This document shows positions 35,375 to 47,194 of a DNA stretch of 64,000 nt, piece after piece. The position numbers and the translations under genes are program-made. The stretch comes from Nereocystis luetkeana (lineage: Eukaryota > Sar > Phaeophyceae > Laminariales > Laminariaceae), in NCBI GenBank assembly GCA_031213475.1, contig JARUPZ010000013.1:5932739-5996738 (forward strand), read 5' to 3'. The notes below the pieces were generated by a model, which was not told where the DNA came from, made no database searches, and saw only the letters and a list, made by a program, of their open reading frames with translations. Each line of letters starts with the position of its first letter. Within the stretch, counting starts at the first letter, position 1.

Positions 35375-35710
35375 GGCGTCCCCGGTGGCGTGGTAGGTGA
35401 TCCGCGTGCCTATCAAGATCAATTTCGTGGGTTCAAACCCCACCGAGTGCATGCTCGTAGGGGCTTTTGCTTGCATAAGAAAATTGATACCCGGAAAGCG
35501 CGAGAGCGTGAGTTAGCTAGATTCGATGAAAATCGACGAGCAGTGGGAATGCTGAACCCTATGCGCGACAAAAAATATAAAGGCACGTACCGGGGGGGAA
35601 AAGGGTAGACACCTGTGACCACGGCTTGTCCAGAAGTTTGTTGAGGGTAAAAACCTCCTACGAGCTAGGCTGGAAAGTAAAAGTGATGATTAAAAAACAA
35701 AAAAGAAAAA
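35375..35710 (+). repeat. tRNA-headed SINE, most complete copy
   Basis: The head has a tRNA-like T arm, GTGGG-TTCAAAC-CCCAC (35428-35444), i.e. a good B box, preceded by an A-box-like TGGCGTGGTAGG. The acceptor and anticodon stems do not pair, so it is not a working tRNA gene. The body (CGATGAAAATCGACGAGCAG, ACACCTGTGACCACGG, GGAAAGTAAA) recurs in the copies at 38.3, 48.4, 48.7 and 61.7 kb. The tail is A-rich (AAAAAACAAAAAAGAAAAA). Confidence 0.75.
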
Positions 35711-35992
35711 TGTCAGCGGAGGCAACCCCCCCATCGTCATTTTTAGGCACACCTGAAGGGAATGGCTCTAGCTCATATCGGCGGCAGACTTGCAACAACC
35801 ACCCTGTTACTATCATACCGTGTGCGTGAGCAAAGAACGTGGTGGCTTTGAGAGAGCCGTCTAATTGAAGAGGAGAAGCAGGCGTGCATGGCAGAGTAGT
35901 ACCAAATAAGTAGGCATGCGCCAAACAGGGGACCCTTTCAGGCCTATTCACCCCCCAGATCTACCTTATAGGTAAGGCTGGTGTTCTAATAT

Positions 35993-36092
35993 GGAGGATC
36001 ATAGAAATCAGGACCCAATATGCTTAGGAAAAATACTGAGATTTACTACCAGGTAGTGTTTTGTGTATAATATAGGTCCTGATTACTATGGT
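35993..36092. mobile_element. Hairpin element with ATCATAGNAATCAGGACC ends
   Basis: GATCATAGAAATCAGGACC at left pairs with GGTCCTGATTACTATGGTC at right, ~60 bp apart. TACCAGGTA (36047) lies near the centre. Ends resemble those of the ~930-bp element at 15.7 kb (GACCATAGTTATTAGGACC), suggesting one superfamily. Confidence 0.6.
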
Positions 36093-37859
36093 CATACGTG
36101 TCGTAAGAAGTGTATAAGTACTACAACAGTAGTTTGCAGTAGTTATATACGCAATCTAGGAACCCACGTTAAGCAGGCGCACAGCGCGGTAGTGGCGGCG
36201 AGGCACACGACAAACCCTCAAACAGCCTCATGCTCCTTTTCTTTCACCCACAGAGGCAGCCAGCAGGGTCGGTCTACTGGTTCCTTGTACATACCTCGTA
36301 GCATCACCACTATGATCGGAAATTTAAAGTCCGTTAGGATGTCAACATCAATACCCGAACGACTTGCAACCCCGGACAGAGTGGTTGCGGCATACGGGTA
36401 TTGAAGTGTCATCGCGCCATGGCCAAGCTTCTGAGACGAGGGGGGGAGTAGGGGGCACTACTACTACTACTACTATTAATACTACTACTGTAGATAGGTG
36501 GCAATGAACGTATTGGACGGGAGGCCTGGTACTTATCTACCAGGTATATATCAGTTCGCTTCCCATATCCCCGCCCAGTACGATCACGAGTAGTACTGAT
36601 AACCAGCGCGCAGACGCTCAGTATGAGCCGAACCCAAGGAAAAAAAGCAGGCGTTCACAGTCTGTGAGCCAAATCCCGCCTGCTGGGGTGCCGTCTGTGC
36701 CAGTGCCGACTGATCTCTCTGCACACTCCCACCAACTCCAACAACTGCAACGTCACAAAAAAAAAACAAGCAAACTGAGAACAGCGCTAGAATGCATTTC
36801 ATCGAGGGCAATAACGATATATATATACCAGGGTATACGAGTATCAGTTCGCTTGCCACCGTTATCATCCTGTCCTGGCTGCGTAAGATCCATACTGAGC
36901 AACCAATCATGTGAGAGCATGAGAACGCTGGAAGAACGCGATCTTGTTTTTGTTGCCGTTTCGAATTTCGAGATTTTATCCTACTACTTTACTGTAGACG
37001 CCTCCGAAAGGTATACAAAAACTATTTATTATTTGATTATTTGTCGAAGGGGTTCCTCCGCCGTCCGCCGTTACATATATATTCATTCGTGCACCGCGCC
37101 CTCTGCAGCCCTCCCGTGGCCTTGCTTGCCCTTGGCTTCTTGCTCTGCAAAAGAGATCGAGAGAGGGCGAATACAGCGGAAGCGTCGATCGCTTGCTGCT
37201 GTTGCCTTCGCTGGAGGCTTCTTATTAGCCAAAGTCCGGAGTGCGCATACATCATACGATAATTTCGCGGGCCTCGTACTCATCATCATGTTGGATGGCG
37301 GGTGAGAGCCCAGGTTTTGCGCATCATGTTGCTGTTGCTCATTTCGTTTTTGGCTTCTCCACCTGGCAAGAAGAGTCGTGAGCCAGGAACAATCGCGGCC
37401 GAGAAAGAGCCGAGCGGAAATATATCGAATGGGGGTATCACGGAGCACGTAAGAGCAAGAGGCGCCTTGCGTCGCGTACTACCGTTGTCTGGATAGACCG
37501 CGGACTACTCTGCTGTTGTTGCAGGCGCGACCTACTGCAAGATCGTTTCGTTCACCCCGCCGGATGAGATGGATGCAGCACCCTTGCCCTGTATCCCGCG
37601 TGTACGACCACACGACCACTACTGGCTGGAAAGCCCCCGGTCGTTCATCGATAATTCAGGCCTTTGTACAGCTCGTTGCGCATCTTGTGTCGCAAGCAGT
37701 ACTCGTAGCAGTCATTCTGCGATTGACGAGATACTCTCGAAATCTACTACTGTACTTATAGCTCATTGTGTCCCGCCCCATTTCGTTTCTTCATCTATCT
37801 ATCTATTACAATTCGTACCAGGTATCATTTTTGCAATTGCCAGCTCAACTGATAGGAGA

Positions 37860-38095
37860 TCAGTCTATACCCTCAGCGGCCTTGTAGACAATTGCACAGT
37901 CGAGGGCACAGGGACATAGAGTAGTAGGTATCGTCCTTTCTCCTCCCCTTGGGTACGTGCCGTTTTTTTCGTGCAGAAGATTCTAGAGCATCCCCACTGC
38001 TCGCCGATTTGCATCGAAGTTAGCCTATGCTCGGGCTCTCCCTATACGTACAAGTATATACGAGTAGACACTTTTTTTCGGCGACGGAACAAGAC
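37860..38095 (-). repeat. SINE-family copy
   Basis: In reverse it shares ACCCTCAGCGGCCTTGTAGA, GGGTACGTGCCG, CCACTGCTCGCCGATTTGCA and TTCGGCGACGGAACAAG with the copies at 48.7 and 9.3 kb. Confidence 0.65.
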
Positions 38096-38262
38096 TCAGT
38101 CAGCCCCATGGACCAATATTTCAGTATAGCCCTCCTGCCGCTGGGCACTGCTGTAGTGTGATTCATTTGAATGTCTGTCACCCCTGCTGGATGGAAGCCG
38201 GCCCTTTTGAACCCTGGTAGTGTCTGTGCAGCCACGGTATCGTGTAACTTCTTCGGTCTTCG

Positions 38263-38530
38263 GTTGCCGAAAGTGCGAGACAGCGAGTTGGCAACAAAAT
38301 CGATCGAAACCGACGAGCACACAGCAGCAATGCGAGTGCACAACAACAACAAGTAAAAGTCTGCGATCTACCAGGCATAGACAAAGGCAATAAGTCCCTC
38401 TGTGGCGGGGGGAGAAAAAGGGATACACCCAACGGGACCTGTGACCACGGCTTATCCGGAAGCTCGCCGAGGGTAAAAAATAAAGATGGGGAATCCTGCG
38501 AGATTTTAGATGGAAAGTAAAATCTGTCTC
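38263..38530 (+). repeat. SINE-family copy
   Basis: CGAAACCGACGAGCACACAG, ACCTGTGACCACGGCTTATC and TAGATGGAAAGTAAAA align with 35525-35690. It lies ~170 bp from the reverse copy at 37860-38095, forming an inverted pair. Confidence 0.65.
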
Positions 38531-39277
38531 TAGTCTGTACTGCTGTAGTGGCAAGTACAACAGCGGTCGAACCTACTTTTCTGTAGTAGGTAATCATGTG
38601 AAAGAGAGGGCCACTCGAATATCGACATGCCAACCTGATATCGATCGATTTCAAAGTTTGAATAGAGGTTTCGGCTACTCAGTTGCGATCACCTTGTAGC
38701 ACCGTAACCGCTGGTCGTTAACGTAACACCGTCGTAACCTTGGGTGCTTGTGCTTGTCGCTGTAGTTGAACACGACACTACAAGGCATCCTGACTCACCG
38801 CTTCTCTAGCTCCGTGAAGCGGCTGAACGCACATTGCTAAACGGGTTTCGGGAGTGTAGGCATTTACGTATCGCAAAATCTGCCTCCGGCGGCTCCTTCG
38901 CGAAACGCGGCCCTCGGGCGACCCCCCTTGGGACCTTTCGGGGGATCTCCGGGTGCCCTCCGGGGGATCTTCGGCAGCTCTCCGGGGGAGGCGCCGGGGG
39001 GCTTATTTATGCCCTGGTCCGTTCTGATTTGTTTCCGGTGCCTTCTGTGCTAAAGCGTCGCGGGTCCTCCTACGCAAAAAACAAACAACCACCCAAATCT
39101 GTTTCGTAGGTCGCTCTGAGAACCCCCAAAACATCTTTTGAATACGGCATGTGGTGCGAGTATCATGCAAAAACTCCCTTGGCGACTTTTATTTTTCGCC
39201 GCAGCCCCGATATTAGTTACCAGGGAGGTATTGTATACCACCTCGTCAAAAGGTTCCGCTTGCCCGATACCTGGCAT

Positions 39278-39375
39278 GTTTATTGGGGGGGCAGAACCAC
39301 TATTAATTAGAAAGATAATCAGACAAGTTTATTGGGGGGGCAGAACCACTATTAATTAGAAAGATAATCAGACAA
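39278..39375. repeat. Exact 49-bp tandem duplication
   Basis: Two identical 49-bp units (39278-39326, 39327-39375) beginning GTTTATTGGGGGGGCAG. Perfect identity indicates a very recent duplication or an assembly artefact. Confidence 0.95.
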
Positions 39376-39654
39376 GCACTCGGTACGGGGGAGGAATTTG
39401 GAAAGAAAACTACATTTATTTATGTAAGGAAAGACCAGTTGCCACACGTCGCCGGTTTTTAACGGGAATACTGAGCTGAGACATTAAAAATGACGGATTC
39501 GTGGTCCCGACCGCAAAATCACTTGCCCCTGACAATACCAGCCATCACGGCGAGCTATTGACAACAGGGGGGGGCTGTTCAAGGCCATCCCCGGTTTTAT
39601 GAGTGTTTTTACAGCAGTAACTCCGTCGCATGAATGAGTTCGGAAAAATACGGT

Positions 39655-39860
39655 GAGTGATTCATGATCCCCACCCCAAACTTACTCCACCCTGAAAATC
39701 ATACGTAGCACGTCTGAGCTGATTTAGAGGGAGGGGAAAAATTGGACCATCCCCGCTTTCTTGCGGTTTTGGCAATATCTCCAGGGAGCCAATAAAACCG
39801 GTTGAAGCCCGAGCACTACCCATCAAATTTAGTTTCTTAAGATTGAAGTATGATAAAACT
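39655..39860. repeat. Decayed dispersed repeat (partner at 46770-46935)
   Basis: CCCCACCCCAAACTTACTCC, TTCTTGCGGTTTTGG and ACCCATCAAATTT correspond in order to CCCCACCTAAAATTTGCCCC, TTCTTGCAGTTTTGG and AACCATCAGATTT at 46.8 kb. Confidence 0.55.
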
Positions 39861-40356
39861 GAGGACTACCAACATGGCACTAAATTTGCAGCCTTAGCCG
39901 GGGATTTTTCATCACCGTCCCCCTTCCTCTCTAAAAACGCGACGCATTACCGCTGAAAACTAAGTAGACTTGCGTGATCACAACATATTTGTATGTTCAA
40001 CAAAGAAGGTAACTTTCATTTCATTTGTTTTTGTGTGTTCTGCCTTCGGGTTTTTTTTTCGCACAACGGAAAAAGTTGCCTTTGAGCTGTTGCACGCGAC
40101 CTACTTACCGCATTCACGCTCTTCCTCGGGTTTCCGCTCGCTAATTTTGCAGATGCTCGCTCAGTGTTTGGCTTTTCCAACCCAGAGCAACATTCAATTC
40201 ACGATCTGGCATTGGAAAACTACCTTGCTCCGCGGGTTGTAGCCCCCCTCGAGCAGTTGCACTCCTCGTCCTCGTCCTCCTCGTCCCCCAGAACCACCGT
40301 CCTCAACCCAGCTACCCATATCTCTGTCCGCCCTCCCTACCTCTCCCCCGCGAAAT

Positions 40357-42483
40357 ATGACGCCGTTTTCTTTTTTCGACGTTAGATCCAGCGCGATGGA
40401 AAACATCGACCGCGGCTCGGAAGCGGCCTACTTCTGGCAGAGCGTCTTCGACGAAGTAGTTACCCCCGTGCGCGAGGTGGGAGCGGTCGCGCTCGCCCCC
40501 TTCGCGGCCGTGATGTTGCTGCTAGGATATATCCGCATCATGCGCATGGTGGGCATTTTCTCTTCCGACGCTAAGGAGGTTGTTACGGTCACCCCCCCCA
40601 TGCCGGAGAGGGGCGGTAACGACAACAGTGACAACCTGAACGACGGCACCAACATAAACGACACTGACAACGACGAGAGGGAGGGGAACAGGAAGGACCT
40701 GGAGAATGCCGTCCAGGCCTGTTTCCGTCTCTGTGTACTCCGTTGGAGTGTGGATTGGTTCGTGTGGGTAGCTCAGGGAGCGGCTTCGGCTGCTACGGGC
40801 GAGGAGCTCGCGCTTCCCTTCTACGCGTTCATCGAGGCGTCATTGACCTCTATATTCGCGTGCGAAATGCTTCCTCAACTGGGGCCTTGGCACGAGATCC
40901 TAGTAACAGCGTTTTGCCTGGTGCTTCAGTGTCTCCTGGCCCTTCTGGGAGGGTTTATCACGAGAGTGCAGCGAATGCTTCGCGTGGCTTCTTGCGCCGT
41001 AGGAAGGACTACGCTCAACACGCTTTGCACCGTCGGGAACCTCTTTTGGCGCGCCGGAAAAAACATATGGACCAAGTTTTGTTTCGCCCTTTGCACCGCC
41101 GAAAGAGGAATCATCGACACCGCCGGGATGCTCCAGGCTAACTTCCCTCGACGGTCGGAGGCCACCGGACATCACAACGTCGGTTGTGAAGAAACACCCC
41201 TCGGAGGACTTGTCACGAGAGTGCAGCGGATGCTTCGCGTGGCTGCTTGCGCCGTTGGAAGGACTATGCTCAACACGCTTTGCGCCGTAGGGAACCTCTT
41301 TTGGCGCGCCGGAAAATCGATGTGGACCAAGTTTTGTTTCGCCCTTTGCACCGCCGAAAGAGGAATCATCGACACCGCCGGGATGCTCCAGGCTAACTTC
41401 CCTCAACGGTCGGAGGCCACCGGACATCGCAACGTCGGTTGTGAAGAAACGCCCCTCGGAGGACTTGTCACGAGAGTGCGGCGAATGCTTCGCGTGGCTG
41501 CTTGCGCCGTTGGAAGGACTACGCTCAACACGCTTTGCACCGTCGGGAACCTCTTTTGGCGCGCCGGAAAATCGATGTGGACCAAGTTTTGTTTCGCCCT
41601 TTGCACCGCCGAAAGAGGAATCATCGACGCCGCCTGGATGCTCCAGGCTAACTTCCCTCAACGGTCGGAGGCTACCGGACATCACAACGTCGATTGTGAA
41701 GAACCGTCCCTCGGAAGACTTGTCACGAGAGTGCAGCGGATGCTTCGCGTGGCTGCTTGCGCCGTTAGAAGGACTGCGCTCAACACGCTTTACGCCGTCG
41801 GGAATCTCTTTTGGCGCGCCGGACAATCGATGTGGACCAAGTTTTGTTTCACTCTTTGTACCGCCGAAAGAGGAATCGTCGACGCCGCCGGGATGCTCCA
41901 GGCCTCTCAACGGTCGGAGGCTACCGGACATCACAACGTCGGTTGTGAAGAAACGCCCCTCAGAGAACTTGTCACGAGAGTGCAGCGGATGCTTCGCGTG
42001 GCTGCTTGCGCCGTTGGAAGGACTATGCTCAATACGCTTTGCGCCGTAGGGAACCTCTTTTGGCGCGCCGGAAAATCGATGTGGACCAAGTTTTGTTTCG
42101 CCCTTTGTACCGCCGAAAGAGGAATCGCCGACGCCGCCGGGATGCTCCAGGCTAACTTCCCTCGACGGTCGGAGGCCACCGGACATGAGAACGTCAGTTG
42201 TGAAGAATCGTCTCTCGAAGGACTTGTCACGAGAGTGCAGCGGATGCTTCGCGTGGCTGCTTGCGCCGTTGGAAGGACTACGCTCAACACGCTTTACGCC
42301 GTTGGGCACCTCTTTTGGCGCGCCGGACAATCGATGTGGATCAAGTTTTGTTTCACTCTTTGCACCGCCGAAAGAGGAATCGTCGACGCCGCCGGGATGC
42401 TCCAGGCTAACTCCTCTCAACGGGCGGAGGCCACCGGACGTGACAACGTCGACTATGAAGAACCGCCCCTCGCTTCAGTAACG
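40357..42483 (+). CDS. Putative membrane protein with six 85-residue repeats, exon 1
   Basis: A 709-codon open exon starting at ATG 40357 (a second ATG at 40396 is an alternative; the frame is stopped upstream at 40240). Residues ~45-70 (VGAVALAPFAAVMLLLGYI) and ~185-205 (ILVTAFCLVLQCLLALLGGF) look like membrane segments. Between them lies an Asn/Asp/Glu-rich acidic stretch. From residue ~200, six tandem units (starts at 40961, 41216, 41471, 41726, 41975, 42230; 255 bp each, the fourth 249) repeat RVQRMLRVAACAVGRT, GNLFWRAGKSMWTKFCF and CTAERGIIDTAGMLQA. Unit DNA is ~90% identical or more, so expansion is recent. It ends in phase 0 at ACG/GTGAGA. I do not recognise the family; membrane location is inference. 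Confidence 0.8.
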
Positions 42484-42790
42484 GTGAGAATCATTCATGC
42501 GTCGCAGTGTGTCGCAAAATATTCCCGGAGGTAACCGGGTCGAGGTAGCTTCTGTAACAGAAGCGTCAACGCCGCTTTTTAACGCGTGTACACAAAAAAC
42601 ATGAACAACCGAACGCACCGTTTGGTACGTGCCATGATTCCTTCTGTCAGTCAGTTCTTCAGGTTGCCCACCCGCCCGCCTGCCCGCCCGCCTGCCTGCC
42701 TACACGTCACGATGGATGCCACTTCTGACGCCCGTTGGCTGTGCGTGGCGTGTGCACTGCCCTCTCGTCCCCCCTGCCATCCACCTGTAG

Positions 42791-43402
42791 TCTCCCTCGA
42801 CCCAATTGGAACAGGATGTCGAACGTCTGGCGCGTCTAACGAGGCCCCGGTACAACCACGGCGTGTCAGAGACGCCACCTCTTCTCCAACATGGAGGGCA
42901 AGAGGCAGGCCGGGTAGCGACTATCTACCGCGGCCGTGATTCTGCGGAGGCCACAAGCCGCAACGCCGGAGTTTACCGCGACCGTGACTCTGCGGGGGCA
43001 ACAGGCCGCAACGCCGGAGTTTACCGCGGGCGTGACTCTACGGAGGGGACAGGCCGTAACGCCGGGGACTATCGCTACCGTGACTCTGCGGAGGCAACAG
43101 GCCGCAACGCCGGAGTTTACCGCGGCCGTGACCCTGCAGAGGGGACAGGCCGTAATCCCGGGGACTACCGCTACCGAGACTTTGCGGAAGGGACAGGCCG
43201 CAACGCCGGGGTCTACCACCGTCGGGAAATCGTAAAGGGGAAATGCCTCAACGCCGCGGTCGACCGTAACCAGGACCCTGGCCCAAGGAGTCCTGAGAGT
43301 GCCAAGATGAACGTCCCGAAGAAGTCCGAGGAGCCTATGAAGGCCGTGGAACGGGTTCCCGACAAGCCTATCTGCGACATCAAGGTCAAGAAGCGCATTC
43401 GG
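42791..43402 (+). CDS. Exon 2 of the repeat-protein gene: 16-residue tandem repeats
   Basis: 612 nt, exactly 204 codons between acceptor CCTGTAG and donor GTGAGT, phase 0 on both sides, so it joins exon 1 without a shift. Residues ~48-150 are about six to seven copies of YRGRDSAEATGRNAGV (48-bp units, 42931-43230), strongly charged and Gly-rich, likely disordered. After this comes a basic segment ending KPICDIKVKKRIR. The junction to exon 1 is inferred from phase, strand and a 307-bp intron; it could instead belong to a separate gene. Confidence 0.7.
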
Positions 43403-43989
43403 GTGAGTGAAAAAACGTTGCTGTCTGGCGGATCGGCGTGTTCGTGTTTCGTTCGGCTCCTGTGCACGTGCTGTGGTATGATGCGTGACAGGTGTAGGGT
43501 GTAGCTCACAAAACATTAACATCCCGAAAGGTCCTCACTCAAGGAGCTCTCTATGAAAACCCACACCAACAACTAACCAAACAAGCCAAGGTGAACAATC
43601 TCCACGATCCACAGTAGGTGTACAGCGAGTAATACCGTAAAACATAGAACATGAAATGTGATTCTCAGTGACATTGGGCAGCCCCCCTGTGCAAGCGCGT
43701 GTTTTAGTCAGTCATAAATGTTTTGGTCCGGACTATATGCAACCTATTTTGGTAGCACACGTTTAATACGTGGTTGCGCGTTCATCGCGACGGCACACGC
43801 AAGGTCTGGTCGACAGCCGGTCAGCCGGCCAGGCGGGCGGGGTTCGCTCAGCGGCCCGAGCCCTACCAAACTTTATCCGACCACTGCGACTTCACTACTG
43901 TCTACTTCTCGAGATAAGAAGTCTGAGGCCAAAAAGCCTGCCCACGAGTGACTGCTACCGCCAGACCTGCAGTCCGGTACGCATTTTCT

Positions 43990-44245
43990 TGCTCGGACAC
44001 CGCCTTGCGGGACAGCTGAACAAAAAAATAGATCCTGTGGAACCGAAATCGCGAGCTTTGGACGACGATTCACGATCCTCGTCACGATCGAAAAACTATG
44101 CGTCCCGACTTCGATGAAAAATCGAGACAAACCTAGGATTAAGGTTGTGAGCCATCTCCTCTTCGTATCCCCGCCCAGAGAAAGAGGTGGCATGACAGTA
44201 GCGAACGCCCAAAACAGAAATAATGAGATATAGCACCCTACCGAT
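43990..44245 (-). repeat. Decayed repeat, left arm of an inverted pair
   Basis: In reverse it reads TGTTTTGGGCGTT, TTTCTCTGGGCGGGGATACG and GAATCGTCGTCCA, matching TGTGTTGGGCGTT, TCCCTGAGCGGGGATGCC and GAATCGTCTTCCA at 44550-44705 in the forward direction. Confidence 0.6.
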
Positions 44246-44529
44246 AGCACAGGCCAAATTTGGTCGTATTCGGATGCGCGAATCAGATCTTGGGTGTGAA
44301 TGTACTATTTTGCTCCGAAAACCTGGTCATGACAAGCCCTGTACTGCATCGTTGTAAATGCCCGCCGAGCATCAGCAACATGTGGACTCCGGCGGTACCA
44401 CCGGGGGGTGGGGTTCTCGGCCAGGTCGTTACCCCGCCTGACTTTAGCCGGCTGCTACAGGGCTGAAAACGTCACTTAAAACCAGCTCACACGCACTCGA
44501 CCAGTTAGGGCTGTACTCCTGTTTAAAGT

Positions 44530-44770
44530 GTGGTAAACGTAGTGTCGTTGATTTTGTGTTGGGCGTTTGATAATTCCAGGACACTGTTTTCCCTGAGCGG
44601 GGATGCCAAAAAAAGGATCAACCACAGTATCGATCCTGGGGTTGTTTGTGTTTGGTGGACTTGGCCAAGGTGTGGCGAAGATCGAGAATCGTCTTCCAGA
44701 ACTATCGACGTTGGTTTCGTAGAATACAACAAGCGAATCTGCATTGCTTGGGGCTAGATTTCGACTGTAA
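44530..44770 (+). repeat. Decayed repeat, right arm of an inverted pair
   Basis: Forward copy of the 43990-44245 repeat, ~300 bp away in the same intron. The two could form a stem of ~200 imperfect pairs in the pre-mRNA. Confidence 0.6.
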
Positions 44771-44814
44771 TTTTCAACCGCACCATTTCCCGTCGCTTTG
44801 CTGTGTACCAACAG

Positions 44815-45090
44815 GAGCAGAGCCTACCGACCGTATCCCAAATCTCCCGGATCTCCGAGACATCGATTCCGGCATCATCGAGGGCTTTCGATCGTCGCCA
44901 GGGGCAGCTTTGGCGCAAGCTCCAACGCCTTGTGAATTCTAACTCGGATTTGACTTCCTGGTCAGATTTTTACCCCAACGGCAGACCCCGGACGCGGACG
45001 ACTCTCGGCTACTACCCCACCTCCGTCGTCACTGGAGGCACCAAGAGAGGTCAGAAGAGAGGCGTCATCGACAGCACTCTGTGGCGAAAG
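44815..45090 (+). CDS. Exon 3 of the repeat-protein gene
   Basis: 276 nt, 92 codons, phase 0 both sides, acceptor CCAACAG and donor GTTAGT. It begins EQSLPTVSQISRISE, has a basic centre (RRQGQLWRKLQRLV) and YYPTSVVTGGTKRGQKRG near the end. It has no recognisable domain. Phase and orientation match exon 2 across a 1.4-kb intron that contains an inverted pair of decayed repeats. Confidence 0.62.
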
Positions 45091-45719
45091 GTTAGTTGAG
45101 CGAACTCACTGCCTTTTTGGTGTTTCGGGTGCCGCCACACAGCGCGGCGACGATCGTTACATACATGCAGGAAGTAGAGGCCGCGGTTAACGGTGCTGTT
45201 AATATTACCGACCGTGTAGTGTGCGCTGGCGTGAGCGGCTCCCGCCCCATCTTCGCCCCGTGATGCTAGAGCAGACGGGTATGATGGCGTACACCGTACG
45301 GCATTTATTCACGCGGCCGCGGTGCTTTCCCCCGATGCGCCCCGAGAAAACACCCAGGAGGAAAGATTGGCTCGCCGGCAAGTCTTCCTCGTAGCGTATG
45401 ACGATCACGCGTAAGTCGGCGGGCGAATTTCGGACCCTCATAGTCTCCCTCCTCGCGTCCCCCCTTCCCTCCCTTCCTCCCCACTGCCCTATTCGTTTCG
45501 TGTTTTGCAAAATATAGTGGACGGTGTTTCTCGCGCCCGCGGCCGCACAGGAGGTGTTGGCCCTGAGGTTTCAGTATGCTACACCGGTTTACTTGTGCCA
45601 GGATGCTCAACAGTCTTGGACCAAGAAAATGAAGCGTTTTTAGAGTAGAGTCATTATGTTTGTCCATGTGCACAGCAGCGGTCGCTAGAGTAAATACATA
45701 AATATAGAGTGATTATGAT

Positions 45720-46000
45720 AGGAAATCACACTCAGTGGGCGTCGACCTGCGGTAGCGTCCCTTAGAGAGGTAGGGGATGCCAAGCTATAAGCCTCCCGCC
45801 TCCCTCTCTCCCTCCCTCTGTCAACCCGTATGCCAAAGCTCGGAACTTGTTGTGTGTTGTTCTACGCATAATATTGATCGCGAGAGGAAACGAAGTGCGC
45901 TAGGATAATTATGCTTGCAACGTGTTCAGGGGTCGTCGACCTGCGGTCGTGTCGCTTAGAAAGAGACGATAGGCCGTGACGCCCCCCTGCAACCCTCCTC
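45720..46000. repeat. Two diverged copies of a ~90-bp segment (GTCGACCTGCGGT)
   Basis: 45738-45810 and 45931-46003 share GTCGTCGACCTGCGGT..CGT and CGCTTAGA.AGAG/GATAGGCC-type sequence. No gene is recognised around them. Confidence 0.4.
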
Positions 46001-46769
46001 TCGAAGCAGGCACCTCTATCGCCCGCGCTGTGTGCTTGTTTTCGAGCTCGTGTTTTGCGGGGTTTGAGCAGCAGCAGATGCGAGCAGGAGGAAGCGCACG
46101 AGGGTGGCATAGAGCGAGCAGAGTAAAAGTGGTTAACCCGCGGGGTGTCATGACACCGCGAAAACTTGAGGTCCGTCGTTGGTAGAGATGACCGCTCCGG
46201 AGGCGTTAAGGGGGCGATACCGCCAACACTGCGTGCATATCAATAAGATGCACCGTAGTAGTTGAGACACGACATTCATCCCCCCCACCAGCGGCAAGTA
46301 TGCGCGGACGAGCAAGCAGGATTGGCCAGAGGGTGCCAAGGAAGACGGCAGACCTCCCTCGAGTGAACGCCTTTACTATTCAGCTGGTATGGTGCCTTTA
46401 CAGTTGAGGGTGTGGGTATTACATATGTGCAGACCGAGGATGACCAGACAGGCTGAGCTACGCTGGGGTCAGGCGGTCGTTGTATACGATAACTCGTCTT
46501 ATTGAGGGCTTAACGACAGCGTTTTCGGGGGTTCCTATGGTATGGCTACACTTGGGAGAGTAGGGACGATGTACTGAGTGGGCCTCAACATAAGTGATTG
46601 GCGTACAACAGGGTGATATGGGAAGATCGCCCGCAGTACGTATCCAGAGGAAGTTACCTGCAAGAAAACCTCCAGGTCGAGGAAACACTTCTTAGCGGGT
46701 GGCGAAACTACTAATATTATTGAGTAAAGAACAAAGGAGGCTACCACTGCTACACTATTTTTTATCCCC

Positions 46770-46935
46770 ACCTAAAATTTGCCCCGCCCTGAAATTTCCA
46801 GGCAATAATAGAGGGCGGAGGGGGTTACGTATAGTCCCCGCCTTCTTGCAGTTTTGGAGTATTGCCTGAACGAGCCGACAACACCCGCTGAAACCTGGGT
46901 ACCAACCATCAGATTTTTTTGTAACTCCGAACGCC
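46770..46935. repeat. Decayed dispersed repeat (partner at 39655-39860)
   Basis: See the partner at 39.7 kb. The long minus-strand open frame overlapping it (46755-47276) has no conserved features. Confidence 0.5.
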
Positions 46936-47194
46936 CATACCAAAGGAGGCACTCTCAGCAAGAAGGGAAAAAGTAGAAATAATCGGAGATGAATATCTCC
47001 ACCGTCTCGCCAAGCCACCGACGAGCATCTCAAACGACGAGGATTCGCTATCCTCTCACCCAGCAGCGCCGGGGTCACTTCCGTGTGCGTGTGGCTGTTG
47101 CCATATTCGTCTTTCGTTTTTCGTCCCTTTTCGATTCTCAAGTCCCGAGAACATCGATCGCTTGTGTTCCCGTTTTTGCGTCCCTTTATGGGAG

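Larger units (their letters stand above)
29120..40356. other. Gene-poor spacer between thiolase 5' end and the next gene
   Basis: I recognise no coding exon in these 11 kb on either strand, apart from possible undetected short 5' exons. It holds four foldback MITEs, CAG-type microsatellites, three SINE copies, a hairpin element and a 49-bp exact tandem duplication. Longer open frames (for example 31516-32076 minus and 36664-37305 plus) resemble nothing and have no splice or repeat support. Confidence 0.5.

Noticed and set aside
35375-35450. Possible tRNA gene on the plus strand
   Set aside because: Good T arm only; no acceptor pairing, and the downstream body matches the other SINE copies.
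36664-37305. 213-codon plus-strand frame
   Set aside because: No recognisable motif, several low-complexity TA segments inside, no splice or repeat support.
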